A DNA stretch of 64,000 nucleotides from Mya arenaria. Its lineage: Eukaryota; Mollusca; Bivalvia; Myida; Myidae. Positions 23,725-35,729 of this stretch are shown here, piece by piece; the stretch's first letter is position 1, and each line of letters starts with the position of its first letter. The stretch lies in contig NC_069134.1 of NCBI RefSeq assembly GCF_026914265.1, positions 8,239,758 to 8,303,757 of the forward strand, in the 5' to 3' direction. The position numbers and the translations under genes are program-made. A model generated the notes under the pieces. That model did no database searches. It was given only the letters and a program-made list of their open reading frames with translations, and was not told where the DNA came from.

Positions 23725-26700
23725 GTACAATGGCTGTCAAGCTAGCAGTTTTAGCTTATTAGTGGCAGAAAGATTGAATCTATATATCACACTGAATCCT
23801 TTTAAAAATAATTCAGCTGAAACAAACATGAATATTGGATCATTCTGACATTTAAAAAAAATCCCTACCTACCGACCCATCTTTTTTCAGCATGTTACAG
23901 AAAACAGACATATTTGTTTAGGCCTGATAAAAGTGTGCAGGCCTAGCGGCCTACAGCCTAACAACACAACCCAACAACCGATCCGACTATAGAAAGGGGG
24001 TGGCTTATCTGTTAGGGTCAGTACCGATGAAGCATTTATAGCTCAAGAATGTAAACAAACATAACCTATATTGAATTGAGTAGTAGGTAATGTATTGGAA
24101 TGCTTTCAGATGTTGTTAAATAGGGGCCACATTAACAGATTATAAAACAAAGTGTTAACAGTTTAACTGGCCTAGAAATGTTCCAAAATGTGAAGTCTTT
24201 AACCCTCACCAACTGACCCATGCTGATAGGAGCAGGTCATAGATTGTATGGGTGGTATTTGTTGCAGTAAAAGTGCATTTTTATATTCAATGTTTTAATG
24301 CTAACACTCATGTCTATAATCTATGTTCTTGGACAATTTAAAGAATGGTCAATTTATATAGACATTCTTTTTCATAATTACTCTAATAACAAGCATGTAT
24401 ATAAGCGCCCTACCCTGCTCTCTCCTATGCAGCCATTATGTTGGATGGCATCATATTGTGTATCACCGGGATGAAAATAAGGATTTTGATCTGTCAAGTT
24501 TAGTATCCATAGAGCAAAAAATAACCACTGAATATTCAATCACAATAATTGGGATTTTGTTAAAAAATGACAAATAAATAGATGGAAATGAACAGTCATC
24601 ACAGGATGTGTTGCATAATAATTTAGAAAATGAAGGCATGGGTCGGAGAATACATTGCCTTCAAAATCAGAGGGAGAATTTTGGAAACTGATAATATTCC
24701 GTTCATGTCAGTAACACTCGGAAGAGGAGTTGACATTAAACAGAGATAGATAGATATACAGGCAAGTGAGAAAATGATGAAAATGATGTTAAAGATGGAA
24801 CATGTACAGAGTATTTGTGTTCACCACCTGTGACAACACATGAACAGGCATGACTACCACATGGACAACATTTAATATCAAGCAGAGATATAAAATGTTC
24901 AGGTCAATGTTAGATTACAGTCTAAATGCATGAAAAAATCAGAAGTATTTAAAACAGAAAAGTAGACTATTGCAAATAGTGTTGATGGACACTTTTAAAT
25001 TACATGCCTAAAATTTTATTGGATATAATGGTTTGATTTAAGGTCTAAATTTGGAAAAAGCTTCCCTGATTTGAAATGCCTTAAAACAGAGGAAAACACC
25101 CACCCGCCATTACCTCCCTTTTATATACCAGTTGGATACTTATTCGGTGCGTGTGCAATCGTGCGTGCACTGCTTATTTATGACCTTGTCCAGGCAAACT
25201 TACCACCGCAATATCATGGTCCTGGGTGTTTTAATGTTTGGTTTTTATGAACGTATATATATATAAAACTAAATTTAGTATTATACCTAATGTTTACATA
25301 GTGAACTTTGAGAACACATCAAGACAACTGTGTGTCGAGCAATATAACAGCTAGTATAGCAGGGATATCATATTATTTTAGCTGTTTAACTGTTTCAATA
25401 AGACTTTTGACCATTTAACTTAGCCTCCGACCCCCGGAAGCACAATAGGCGATATCTTCTGGTCAAATAAGCTAACCACTGAGGTCAAAGCGGTAAATTA
25501 TTAAAAGCCGTACTTAATTGCCATAACATGCTATTATCGTGCTTATAATCAACAAGGCGGTGTTCTCAATTGTGAACCCAAAGGTTCAATGCTACCTTTG
25601 GAAGAATTCATTTACTGCGTGAGTAAAACTGAACGGAGTACAATAGTGCATTTGCCATAGTGTCACACAGGAAGGTGCACAAACCATGTCGAGTATATGA
25701 TGAAAGTTAAAATAAGGTATGAACCATATGAGCTGAAACCTCTGGTATATTATAAACTCTTACCTTAAATCTAAAACATACGACGGCCGGTTTCGATCAA
25801 TATTGAAGTTATGTTAAGCACTGGAGTAAGAAAAAAACACAAAGGGAGATAACAATGCATAATGTTTTGATTTGATTTACAACATTTATTACGATGAGTT
25901 TCAGAGCAATATCTAAAGGCGCAAAATATAGGTTGATGTTTTTTTTTATTTTAAAGCGTCATCATGTTTAAATCATTTTACTTTAATAATCAAAACAAAA
26001 AATGCGTTTGATTTAAGTACAGATTATAAGCTTCTGGCATGTGTTTCCGGTCTGGATAGAAAAATCCAACCCGTGGGGCACGTAAGCCGGTAAAGAGGCT
26101 TGCCTAGCACCTAACCACTACTGGAGTGACGTCGTCTGTGATCTAATTATTTTCTGCGTGTTAAGATATTTTTTAAAGAGGTCTTTGTCATGGATATTTC
26201 AGCTACTTTTATAATGCACCAGTCAATTGTAACCAAGCCCCCCCCCCCCCCCTCCACCCCAGGTCCGGGGAATAGCGGGAACTTTGACTTTCGGTCCAGC
26301 AAAGCCCGGGTAAAATTCCCGCCCTGCGCAGACGAATAGCTGGTAAAATGCCCGCCAAATGCCCCCGCACCCCAGGGACCCTAGGTAGGGCCTAATCCCC
26401 GCTATATTTGGCGCGAAGACAAAACCACTGCATTCACCCGGATCTGCTTGGCCACCTGGAAGGTAAAAACACGGCCCGTTTCCCCGACTATGCCCGGTAT
26501 ACCCACTGGCCTGGGGACTGGTCACAATACGGGCGCTCAAGATCATATCAGAATATGTAACCTGCTTCAACCTGAACACAAGCAGAACAGTATACGTGTC
26601 TGTTGTTCCATGCCATCAAACATGCGTCCATTCTTTACGAGGTATTCGATTTGAGGTATAACTATATGCTTGCACATCAAGCATAATTATATGCTCTGAA

Positions 26701-28480
26701 ATTGTACGATACTGATGTTATTAACACAGTGCCGTAAAGGTAACCAAAAAAAATATGATAATGATATACTGTACGTAGGTTCAGGCGCGTAGCTGCCTGT
26801 ACGCGAGTACGCGGCTGAATCCACTTGATTCTGACAATACTTTTTTTAAAAATCGGCCCAAGATGCAGTATGCCTACAAGACTACATGATCCTCAAACTT
26901 TTCATTTTCCAGTACTAAATAAAGCACACCAGAAGGCCCAGAATGCACCAGATTGCACCATGATTTTCAAAAATTTCCGAGGGGGCAATCCCCCGAATCT
27001 CCTTAGCACAAATATGAATCCATATGACAGAAGGCTAGCTACGCCCTTGACGTTAATACTGTTCAATTTGCATCTGAGTCGGGAGCTTCCTCCTGATAAA
27101 TAACTGGCTTAATATAATCTTATGAAGTATTTTTCTTAAGTTAACATTTTACAAAACACGGATGATGTTGTTTTAAAAGTTTTAAAGATCTACCCGCGCC
27201 TACTACGCATATGTACCACAGAGCGACTGAGGGCTTATCGGCTAGTAAATTACTTATAACTGTTTATCTCCCATTAACTGCAGGAAGCCTAGCCATCACT
27301 AATTGGCCCTCTCTGATCATATCTGGGTCTGTGAAGTTGATTTCTGAAGGGTCAAGCTTTTATTATTTATTTCATTAAAATAAATACATTTCTTAACTAT
27401 AAAGAAGATGTGTTTCATGCTTTATTATCTTAACGTAGAGGACATTGACTGAATGCAAATTTATCAAATAACAAGGGAATATTTGATTAATTCTCTATTT
27501 TAGCGTTTTTTTTTAATTGATTGAAATACTTCAACTTCTTAATTGCGGAGTAGATGCGTTTTATAATCTATCATTTTACAGTTTTTTGGCATCATATACA
27601 CTTTTTAACTTTAAAATGAATGAAATCAATTAGACCTATATGAATAAGTTCCATATTTATGTGTTTTAATGATCGTGATAATGGAGTTTGGAATGGTCTT
27701 ATGTTTTAATTATGAGAATATACATGTATTAATATTTACATTGTATGGTAATTATGGGAACAAAATAGAAACCAATACATTTTTTCATCACATGAAGGTA
27801 AAACTTCAAATCGCCGTCCTTTTGTCTGGTTTTAATGTTTCAAGTCTGTTTCATATGCACAGAGAAGGGGGAGAAATAAATTGGCTCGAAAACTTGTCGC
27901 GTTCAAGATACTGCATTACGTATAACCTTATACTGATATTGCTACTTGAACTTCTTTTCAGGAACTCTTCAAGAAAACAATAGGGGGGGGGGAATTGTCG
28001 AAGAGAAATAGAAACAATATGACCCCTAATTAGGCGTTGGAATTATTATAAACACTCAAACTACATGATAAATTTTGTAGTCTTCATTGAGTATGTGATT
28101 TTGTGCATTAGTGTAATCATGTTGCAGTACCAAGTCAAATAATGATGCTGTATGGTTCCTGCCAGTTTTAGTTGGTACAGAAAAAAACTACTTGGTATGA
28201 ATGAAACTTCCCTGAATGAAAAATAATAATAGCACTGAAATGTTTTAATCATTCATCTTTTTTATTAAGTTTATGTTTAACTTGGATGAAATGTATATTT
28301 TTTAAATATATTAGTTTTATAGTGAATTGATTATTACGATTTGAAAATTGACAATGCATTTTTCTGATGTTAACTGAATGAACAGCTATTCTTAGACCGA
28401 TCTCACTTGCACAAAGTATTACTTCTTAACTGTCTTGAACTGTTGTAGTTGTTAATTTAAAGTATCGGTTGAACAGTTAT
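23725..28480. other. Gene-poor stretch with repeats
   Basis: No gene is supported. It includes a GC-rich dispersed-repeat-like segment (about 26225-26560, starting with a poly-C run and rich in CCCGCC/GGGTAAAATTCCCGCC text), a MITE at 26782-27049 and a poly-G run near 27984. Open frames inside are short and featureless. Confidence 0.5.
26782..27049. mobile_element. Short TIR element, hAT-like MITE candidate
   Basis: About 268 bp with imperfect terminal inverted repeats: left CAGGCGCGTAGCTGCC, right GGCTAGCTACGCCCTTG (reverse complement CAAGGGCGTAGCTAGCC). The interior has 'ccagattgcaccatgattttc' and a GGGGGCAATCCCCC palindrome, text remembered from repeats in many marine invertebrates. No clear target duplication was found. 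No coding capacity. Confidence 0.5.
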
Positions 28481-28487
28481 ATTCTTA

Positions 28488-29657
28488 TTGTTTAAGGGGT
28501 TACGTCAGTACGTTCCGCTTCTACAGGCCACAATCGTCTTATCCGAACTTCCGGCGATGGAATGGCCGCCTTCTTATCAGACCAATAGGTTGAAACTTCA
28601 GACCGAGTCAAGGGACTCAAAAACGAGCACGCTGTTTCCGCTGACGGCACCCTCACCTAGTATGGTGACTACGGCCGTCACCGCCAACCATCAAAACAGA
28701 GCGCAAATAGCAAGCGTCAAATACCGACACATCAGAGCAGTATGAGGATGAAATAAATACTGATACAAGAATATCTACTAATGTTATAGTTGCAGGTTAA
28801 GCGGTACAGACAACAAATTCAGTAACTGGTAGATCGGCAAAATCGTTAAGGTCCAGGAAATTCTCAAAAGCACAAGAGGAAGGTGAAGAAAATAACGATG
28901 AAACGATTGCTCTCTTGAGGGAAAACGAAGAACTTGTCGACGGCCTGTGTAGTTTGAAACTAGAGTTTGGGGGAAATGAGGCAATGCGGCAATGAAAGCA
29001 ATCAATTCGAAATCAAAGCTAAGGTCGGGCACGGCAAAGCAGAAACATTTACAGTTTCTTTCGCTAATGATCATTTTCCACCGCTAGCAACAAACAGAGC
29101 TAAGGATGTTAGCGAGCCCAAAGCCAAGATTTGGACAGAAAAACATGGGATAGTGGCAAGCAAGGCTAGCTAAATAAAATCCATGACTACCATAGGCAAC
29201 TTATTGACCGTCCTTCGAAATGGGCGATGATACACCATGGCAACGGCGTTCAGTCGAAAATATGGACTTTCGTTTACAGCAAACCAAACGCATGTTGGAC
29301 ATCAGTTTACAGTATCAGAGCTTCCGTCGGAAGTCTCGACAGATTGACAAGTTGTCGAAGAAACTTCTTCGTAAAACCCAATTTCGCTACCTGAACTAAC
29401 TAAGTACAGGACCCAAGCCGATGGCGACCCTCGACCTGGGCTGCACAACGCCAGGCGGCCGGCTCATCATCGCCAAGCAGGACTTCGATAAGTATCTGCT
29501 GAACTTCCGGAAGGCACGCGACGCCCGCCTCGATGAGTCCAAAAATTCGCAACAAACTTATTTCGAAACAGATACAGAACTTCAAAACTTGGAGCCCCTA
29601 ATGTGTCTTAAAGACTTAGCATGTCTACGAGTGTCCATGAGAACAATACAGGCTTGA
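28488..29657 (+). pseudogene. Truncated, broken copy of the 51250-52728 gene
   Basis: The DNA aligns to codons about 108-492 of the intact frame at 51250-52728 from 'gttacgtcagtacgttcc' (about 28498) onward. The 5' quarter is missing; the sequence just before, 'attcttattgtttaag', looks like an intron end, so the break may coincide with an acceptor-like site. Disabling changes include an eight-base deletion near 28715, TAA near 28797, TGA near 28993 and TAA near 29170, plus a one-base loss near 29262. The 3' flank continues to align past the stop, so this is a genomic duplication rather than a processed copy. Confidence 0.88.
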
Positions 29658-31149
29658 TTATGCCATCTGATGTATTGTTTTGAGATATATTTATATCTAT
29701 ATTTATAATTATATATTATTTTTCCGACAGCTTTAACAAAAAACAACATGATTCATATATATATATATATAGTTTAAAATGGCTATTAAATGTAGAATAA
29801 TTACAAATGCGTCAAAAGTATGCCGTGAGGAACTATTAAGCTATTTTAAATTGCACAAAAACGTTAAGACAAAGTACAGCAATGTACTCAGGTAACACTA
29901 TGCTGTCGCCGCAATGGACAGTAAATCAAAGCACTTAAAGCGCGAACGGCTGTCGGCCTGCTTGGTTTTGAGTCCAGTCAAGTAATGCCGAATGCAGCGG
30001 AAAGTGTGTGGGGATCTCTCAGTTTGTCTCAGGAATTTCAGCCCCAGGTCTTGAGCAAGATTCATATGCATATTCATAAACGACTGATATGAATATGTTT
30101 ATTTTGTCCATAGTGACATAGGTTGAGGGCAATATAAAGATCGTCAATATACATGGAATAAAAAGTGCGTGGATGATTCGATCAAGAATAATTTTGAACA
30201 AGGATCCTGTCATTGCAAAAAGAGACCTTAAACAAAACCTTTATCAACATGTCCTATGTATTTCGTTGGATAAAATTGGTTTGGCGGCCATAGTAAATTA
30301 TATACGACTCATGTTCGAAGTGTTGACTATATTTCTACGGTCTGTATTGAAAATACTAAATGAAATGTCTAAATGCTTTATCTGTGGCAGTACCTTGTTA
30401 ATCTTACCAAAGTTCCAAATAAGGTTTTATTTGCAATTGAGTATTACTCCATACTTCTGTAATTGATAGGGTGTTTCACATGTTTATGAGAATTTCAAGT
30501 GAATATTTGCGAAGAAATTCATGGGAACGCATACCCTATCTTTAAAGATTTTAATGTTTTATTTGTTTTCACATAACGTAAGGTGTTTTTGACTCTCCTT
30601 AGTCAATGATTTCATCAATTATTGACACTGCGATGATATTTGGATGGAATGACAGCACACAGTCTGTAGTCATCTCATATACGGTGCCATCGAAAATGTT
30701 CTTCGTCTCACTTGTTTTAAATAATTGGTTAAGTTGCGGGAATCTGATCACTTCTATAATAAAAAAAAATGCTTTCACGCCTGCAAGAAATAAACATGTG
30801 ATTTTCCGCTTTCATCCGGCTAAGATAGAAATAACTCGGCTATCAACGGTAAGCTGCTTAAGTCATACGCCGAAGTCTCTCTTTATTTTCGGTTTGGTTC
30901 CGACAAAATGATAAGCTAATCAAGGAATCATTAAAATATCATTATGAAAGAAATATTTAACAAACCCTTTTTAAAACAACAAACAAGAAACTATTCTTAT
31001 AAAATGAGTACATACCAAAACATAAAAAAATAAAATGTATCCTTATTTTTTCATTTGACTTTTTCATGTTTTTGGTCTGCCTTTTTCAACTTCAGCAGTG
31101 TCCCTATATTTCTACATTGTCAGCTAGCTGATCAGCCTTTTAGAAAATG

Positions 31150-31590
31150 TGCCGTAAGCGACGACCAAGATTCTATTTTCATGCAAACGAATTGTTTCGA
31201 GATCCCCGTGAATACTCCTAAATACATGTATGCGGAATTGAGAATCTTACTTTTATTTTTATTCATCCCGAGTTAATTTTGAATCTATTTGCCTGTTCTG
31301 CTTTCATAATGCGATTTATTACTACTCGATTTTAAAACAAGAACAATTTTTATGATTTTAATTGCGTAATACGCAGCTTAATAGCAATTTGTAACCGCAT
31401 AATGTTTATGAATGTTCATTACAGCGCTACATTAAAAGCTTCTCAAACATACCGCAGCTCTGTACACATAAGAGAAGATTGGTAATACAAATTAGGTTGT
31501 TGACCACTGCAGTTCTAACAGCGCTCGGTTGATACACCCGTGCGCGTATTACTTCGTCAAATGTTTAAAATGTTATGTTGATATCCGTTC
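31150..31590 (+). repeat. Dispersed repeat block shared with 19960-20425
   Basis: See 19960-20425. Here it lies inside the insertion-bearing part of the duplicated block. The right end ('ttatgttgatatcc') is followed by about 200 bp of unassigned sequence before the foldback element. Confidence 0.65.
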
Positions 31591-31807
31591 CAGGAGTTGA
31601 TTATACATTTAAAATGCTGATAGTTTTGGCATTTGTTCTTTTGCCTAAAGCTAGTTTGGATTTTATCAGGAATGGCTTTCATTTGACTATCAGAGAACTA
31701 CTTGATTAAGGACTAGCTGTCTGCTTCAAGATATTTTTAACCGCATTGGTTTCATTGTGGCATCTTGATAAGGGTAACAGCATCCTGTCAAAAAAAGAAT
31801 AATAGGG

Positions 31808-32088
31808 CACTGGCACCGGATTTTCAAATTTAATCATTTTTTTAAAAAATCAAAAAAAAATCTTATAATTCCTTACTAAAAATTATAATACTGAATATGT
31901 GAAAAAATATTGAACAATATTTTTTTTAAATATGCACTTTGTACTGTATAATATACAAAATATATTAAAAAAAAATATTTTCCAATATTTTTTCACATAT
32001 TCGGTATTATAATTTTTAGTAAGGAATTATAAGATTTTTTTTGATTTTTAAAAAAAAAATGATTGAGTTTGAAAATCCGGTGCCTGTG
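31808..32088. mobile_element. 281-bp foldback element (MITE)
   Basis: Nearly the whole element is an inverted repeat: the left arm CACTGGCACCGGATTTTCAA, reaching past 'aaaattataatactgaatatg', is mirrored by the right arm ending GAAAATCCGGTGCCTGTG. The arms are about 115 bp with a central loop of about 45 bp. Flanks TAATAGGG and AAGTAGGG match at six of eight bases, possibly a decayed 8-bp target duplication. No coding capacity. Confidence 0.8.
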
Positions 32089-32109
32089 AAGTAGGGATAT
32101 GATTTCATG

Positions 32110-33577
32110 CACAGGTGCTCGTCACATTGCCTGGATAATAATTTTGTTCATTTTTTTTCTTCTTTTTTCATTTTTTTATTTTTTTATTTATTATTTTTTT
32201 TATTTTTTTATTTTTTTGGTCAAGATGGTGTTTATATGTCAACAAAAATATTCCACAATTTTTTCATGAAAAACGTAGTATATATATAAATAATAAGAGT
32301 ATAACTGGTGAGCCTATCTTTAACCACAGGCAGTGTGGTGCTGTATGTTTCTGAAGCTATGAAAGCTTTCCTGAGTCATTTGACTTAAACTCGTACAGCG
32401 ATCCTGGAAGGTCCAGCAGGGCTCGTCTATTAAAGTCATCAGCAAGATCATTTCTAGAAAATAGTCTAATTGTTTCCTCAAGAACATTCTGTTGAAGTGG
32501 CCTTGACAGACTGTTGATGAACTTTTCTCCTCGAAAAATTCCCGGAATATATTTCACTGATAGTGTTAATGAGTAATGGTTCACTCTGTCTCACAATGGT
32601 GTCAAGCACAACTCGGTGTGGAAAAAGAGAGCTTTTAAAGCAGATATTACCATTATCCTCATAGTTTGCATTTGTTATCATAATACAAATTGATATTAGC
32701 TCGATTGGACAGCTTGCAAATGTCAAAAACACACAAACGAAGTAATCTGACAATCTGAAGTTATCTAAGAATTTTCGAAATATATTAAAATTCAACGATT
32801 AAATGTATCAAATTGTATTATTTACACACGTGTGTTGATTGTTTACATAATACTTTCGCCCAGTCGCAACGTACTCCATCATATATTAAGCAGGGAGCCA
32901 TTGCTTATAATGTACTTTATACAATGCCCCATCACGACCTGAATTAACACAATGAAGCTGGGAGCCAATAACGACCAATGAAAACGGTTCTTACAATGCA
33001 ATGACGCAATCAAGATGTCTGTGAAAGTGAAAGTAAACAATCGCGAAAAAGAATTCGTCTCGTATGGATAAAAACGCGTCCCAATCAGCGAATAAACTGA
33101 GGTAGGAATGAAAGTTCCAGCTACTTGTTGTAATGCATGCGCAAAGTTTGCATGTCAGTTTGAAGTTTACGTGTTTGGGGGGGGGGGGGGGGGGGGGGGA
33201 ATCCTATGTTTTTCAACCTCCCGGTTCTTTGTAAAGGTCAATCTAAATGGCATAAAAGTTATAATTTTCTTGTAGATTGGAACTTACCATCAGCAGTGTA
33301 AAAATTATTAGATTATCTCCATTATTTTAGGAACAATGTTAGATTGATTAGGTCCGTTTGGAATTGATGAAATTTTGGACATGTTTACCTTAAATTTATT
33401 TATATATATATACTAACTTTTTCATGAAAAAATGTGAAATATTTATTTTTTGGACATATAAACACCATCTTGACCAAAAAAAATAATAATAAAAAAATAA
33501 AAAATAAAAAAAATAAAAAAAAATGAAAAAAAAAAATGAACAAAATTATTATCCAGGCAATGTGACGAGCACCTGTG
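32110..33577. mobile_element. 1468-bp element with about 185-bp TIRs and 8-bp target duplication
   Basis: Terminal inverted repeats start CACAGGTGCTCGTCACATTG on both ends and continue through a T-rich tract, 'ggtcaagatggtgtttatatg' and 'tttttcatgaaaaa' (left to about 32293, right from about 33392). Perfect 8-bp direct repeats ATTTCATG flank it (32102-32109 and 33578-33585). There is no transposase frame, so it is non-autonomous. The 8-bp duplication fits hAT or P-type elements; superfamily unresolved. The interior carries a Pif1-like fragment on the minus strand and a poly-G run of about 22 (about 33178-33199). Confidence 0.88.
32357..32670 (-). pseudogene. Pif1-like helicase C-terminal fragment inside the TIR element
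   Basis: Two minus-strand frames together read like the C-terminal half of eukaryotic Pif1-type helicases. The first frame (from about 32670) has FPHRVVLDTIVRQSEPLLIN and ISEIYSG. After a frame change near 32525 the second frame has KFINSLSRPLQ, ETIRLFSRNDLADDFNRRAL and LPGSLYEFKSNDSG before a stop. The 'SLSRPL ... RLF..N...D.FN...L..LPG' spacing is the diagnostic part. The Walker A/B region is missing, so no activity is expected. It could be a captured host gene piece or a remnant of a larger element. Recognition is by eye. Confidence 0.6.
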
Positions 33578-34764
33578 ATTTCATGTTTCCATTGCATTAT
33601 GAGATTTTATTTTTACATGAAAAATATCGTTATTGGTGATGGATATTACGTTTTTTAACTGTTATTAGTCGCCACGTATTTGTTTTCAACTAGCGCCCAT
33701 TCAAGTCATTAATGTAAAGAAGTGTACCGTGAAACCCATAACCGGGTCTGAAGCTGATGAAAATGGGTGGAAAATTGTATTAAAACAATTGATGAATTTT
33801 AGCCATTATAGGCAAAATGCTGACAGTTCTATAATTCCTTTTGTGAAGAGAACTGTTGTTCAAGTGCACCGGTGTAACATGGACAACGTTCAACTTGCCT
33901 TGGGAAATTGAAGTGCTGAATTAACAGTTTACCAAGTTTGTAAGCGGATCGACAATAATAAACTTGGAAAGCTTAAGTAATTTAGTAGATGTGCAATCCT
34001 AAGGAGTGGCATTCTTCACTGACAGTTAACTGATCTTTTCCTGAAAGACACAATGCTTGGATGGGCAACATCTACAAGAGGAGAGTCTATACCCGTATTC
34101 GTGGTTATATTTACAAAAAGCTAATAAAAATCACACAAACTTCCGCTTGATCATTAAACAAGGTACATATTTACAAAATAATGTATCTTTACTGTCTTTG
34201 TTACCTTTGATATTTAAAAGAGTTAAACAGTTGACTAGGAAGAAACTCATATTGTTTGAGACAATCGCGTAACAGCATCATGTTTAAACACTTCTTCCTT
34301 GTTAGTGTCCTTTGTCATCATACATTCAGCAATATCATGGACAGATTCAAGAGTAATACTACGCAAGGATATTACAAAATCTATCTATTAGCTATTTGAT
34401 TCAGTATCATGCATTGTTAGCAAATATATGATTAAATAGTTATACTGATAATGTATTTATTAATTTCTTATTTTGCGAATATCGATTATTCTTTCCATTG
34501 AAGTACATGCATCTCGAAATGCCTACGTAATACAAGGTTGCTCTGGCTCTCGTGCACGTTTAGTTTTTAACTTGTTTTTACCAGACAGGCTTTCAAATGT
34601 ATATATAATTGCCTTTGTCCCTATTGTAGTGGTTTTACACGGTAAAACATAATTATACAAGAACAAGATTGATGTTGCTTGGGATAAATCGACTGAAACA
34701 AGTGCGTTTGATGAACGTAAAAGCACTAAATGAAAGATACTATATTTATTTACTTTGTCTGATT

Positions 34765-35729
34765 GTATTGCCATATTTAGTCCAGAACCAGATATAAGTT
34801 GAACTATTCTTGGTTGAAATTATGACAGAACAGGCTATCCGTCTAAATGTACCCAAATACCACAGCCTGCCCCAAAATGCAGACAAATGACTCATGCCAT
34901 GACCTAGGGCAAGGGTTAGTCAATGGTGGTACTGGTGGTCGTGGTCCCTTTTCTTATCTCAATGTTATTTCGTTCTCCATAGCAAAAATACAAATTGTAA
35001 TAAAGAACTTAAAGTACATGTATCAGACTATCCGAATGTCACCATTAAACCACAGGCCATTCATTTTATATTGTGATATGAATGTGATATATACATGCCG
35101 AGATACATAGTATCTTATCATTCATAAATATGCTTAGGCAAAATTCCGGTGATGCGGCGAAACGGTGTTGCGGTGCTTCACGCACATAGCTCATGTCTAG
35201 TTGATAAAAGGCCGGTGCTATCCGACATCCAGTATATGTTGTTTGGTCGGATCTATGAATATTAAAAAAAAATTGTGAAAAAGCGATGCCGTACTGTGTT
35301 CTGGTTAGGTTATTCTCAACTATAAAACTACGTAGCAAATGTCTACTCAACTTTTGTCATAATAACTGTCACTTGGCCTGATATTAGAAAGTGTTTCGAA
35401 TCATGTTCAGTATTTTTGGGGTGAATTGTTCATTGAATATTATCAAGTGTAATGGAATAAAGTTAATAACGTTATCGCCAGGGGTTTTACATGAACGGTA
35501 CGGCCCCTTGTGCGTACATACAGGCCTTACTAGAATATAGCCATATACGTATAGCTAAACGTAGAAAGACCATTTACGTTTTATTTCGCAACCCGTAACA
35601 TCTTCATAAAAAAGCTGCATTCTAGATAAAATAACAACATGTCACCGCGATTTTTTGAAAAAAGTAGAAATACAATATTCGTCAACGTGTTCCGTGAGTG
35701 TCGTCTAGAAGGACAAACATTACTGAGTG
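34765..35729. other. Intergenic, nothing recognised
   Basis: AT-rich sequence between the end of the duplicated block and the satellite array. No open frame, tRNA-like sequence or inverted repeat of note was found. Confidence 0.4.

Larger units (their letters stand above)
28488..34760 (+). repeat. Segmental duplication, copy 1 (partner about 51580-54665), interrupted by insertions
   Basis: Matching pieces in order are the gene body, the flank at 29660-30480 versus 52730-54010, 30540-30700 versus 54110-54280, the 'cataaccgggtctgaagctg' stretch at 33737 versus 54311, and 34440-34700 versus 54390-54650. Copy 1 has about 3 kb between 30700 and 33720 that copy 2 lacks. That interval holds the 31150-31590 repeat, the foldback element and the 1468-bp TIR element. 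A further 600 bp or so (33790-34380) is also absent from copy 2. Confidence 0.82.

Noticed and set aside
26223..26579. GC-rich segment as a CpG-island promoter or gene
   Set aside because: Its CCCGCC/GGGTAAAATTCCC text looks like a dispersed repeat, and the 118-codon frame has no domain.
33176..33200. Poly-G run as a possible quadruplex switch
   Set aside because: A single homopolymer run is prone to slippage and to assembly error; there is nothing around it to suggest regulation.
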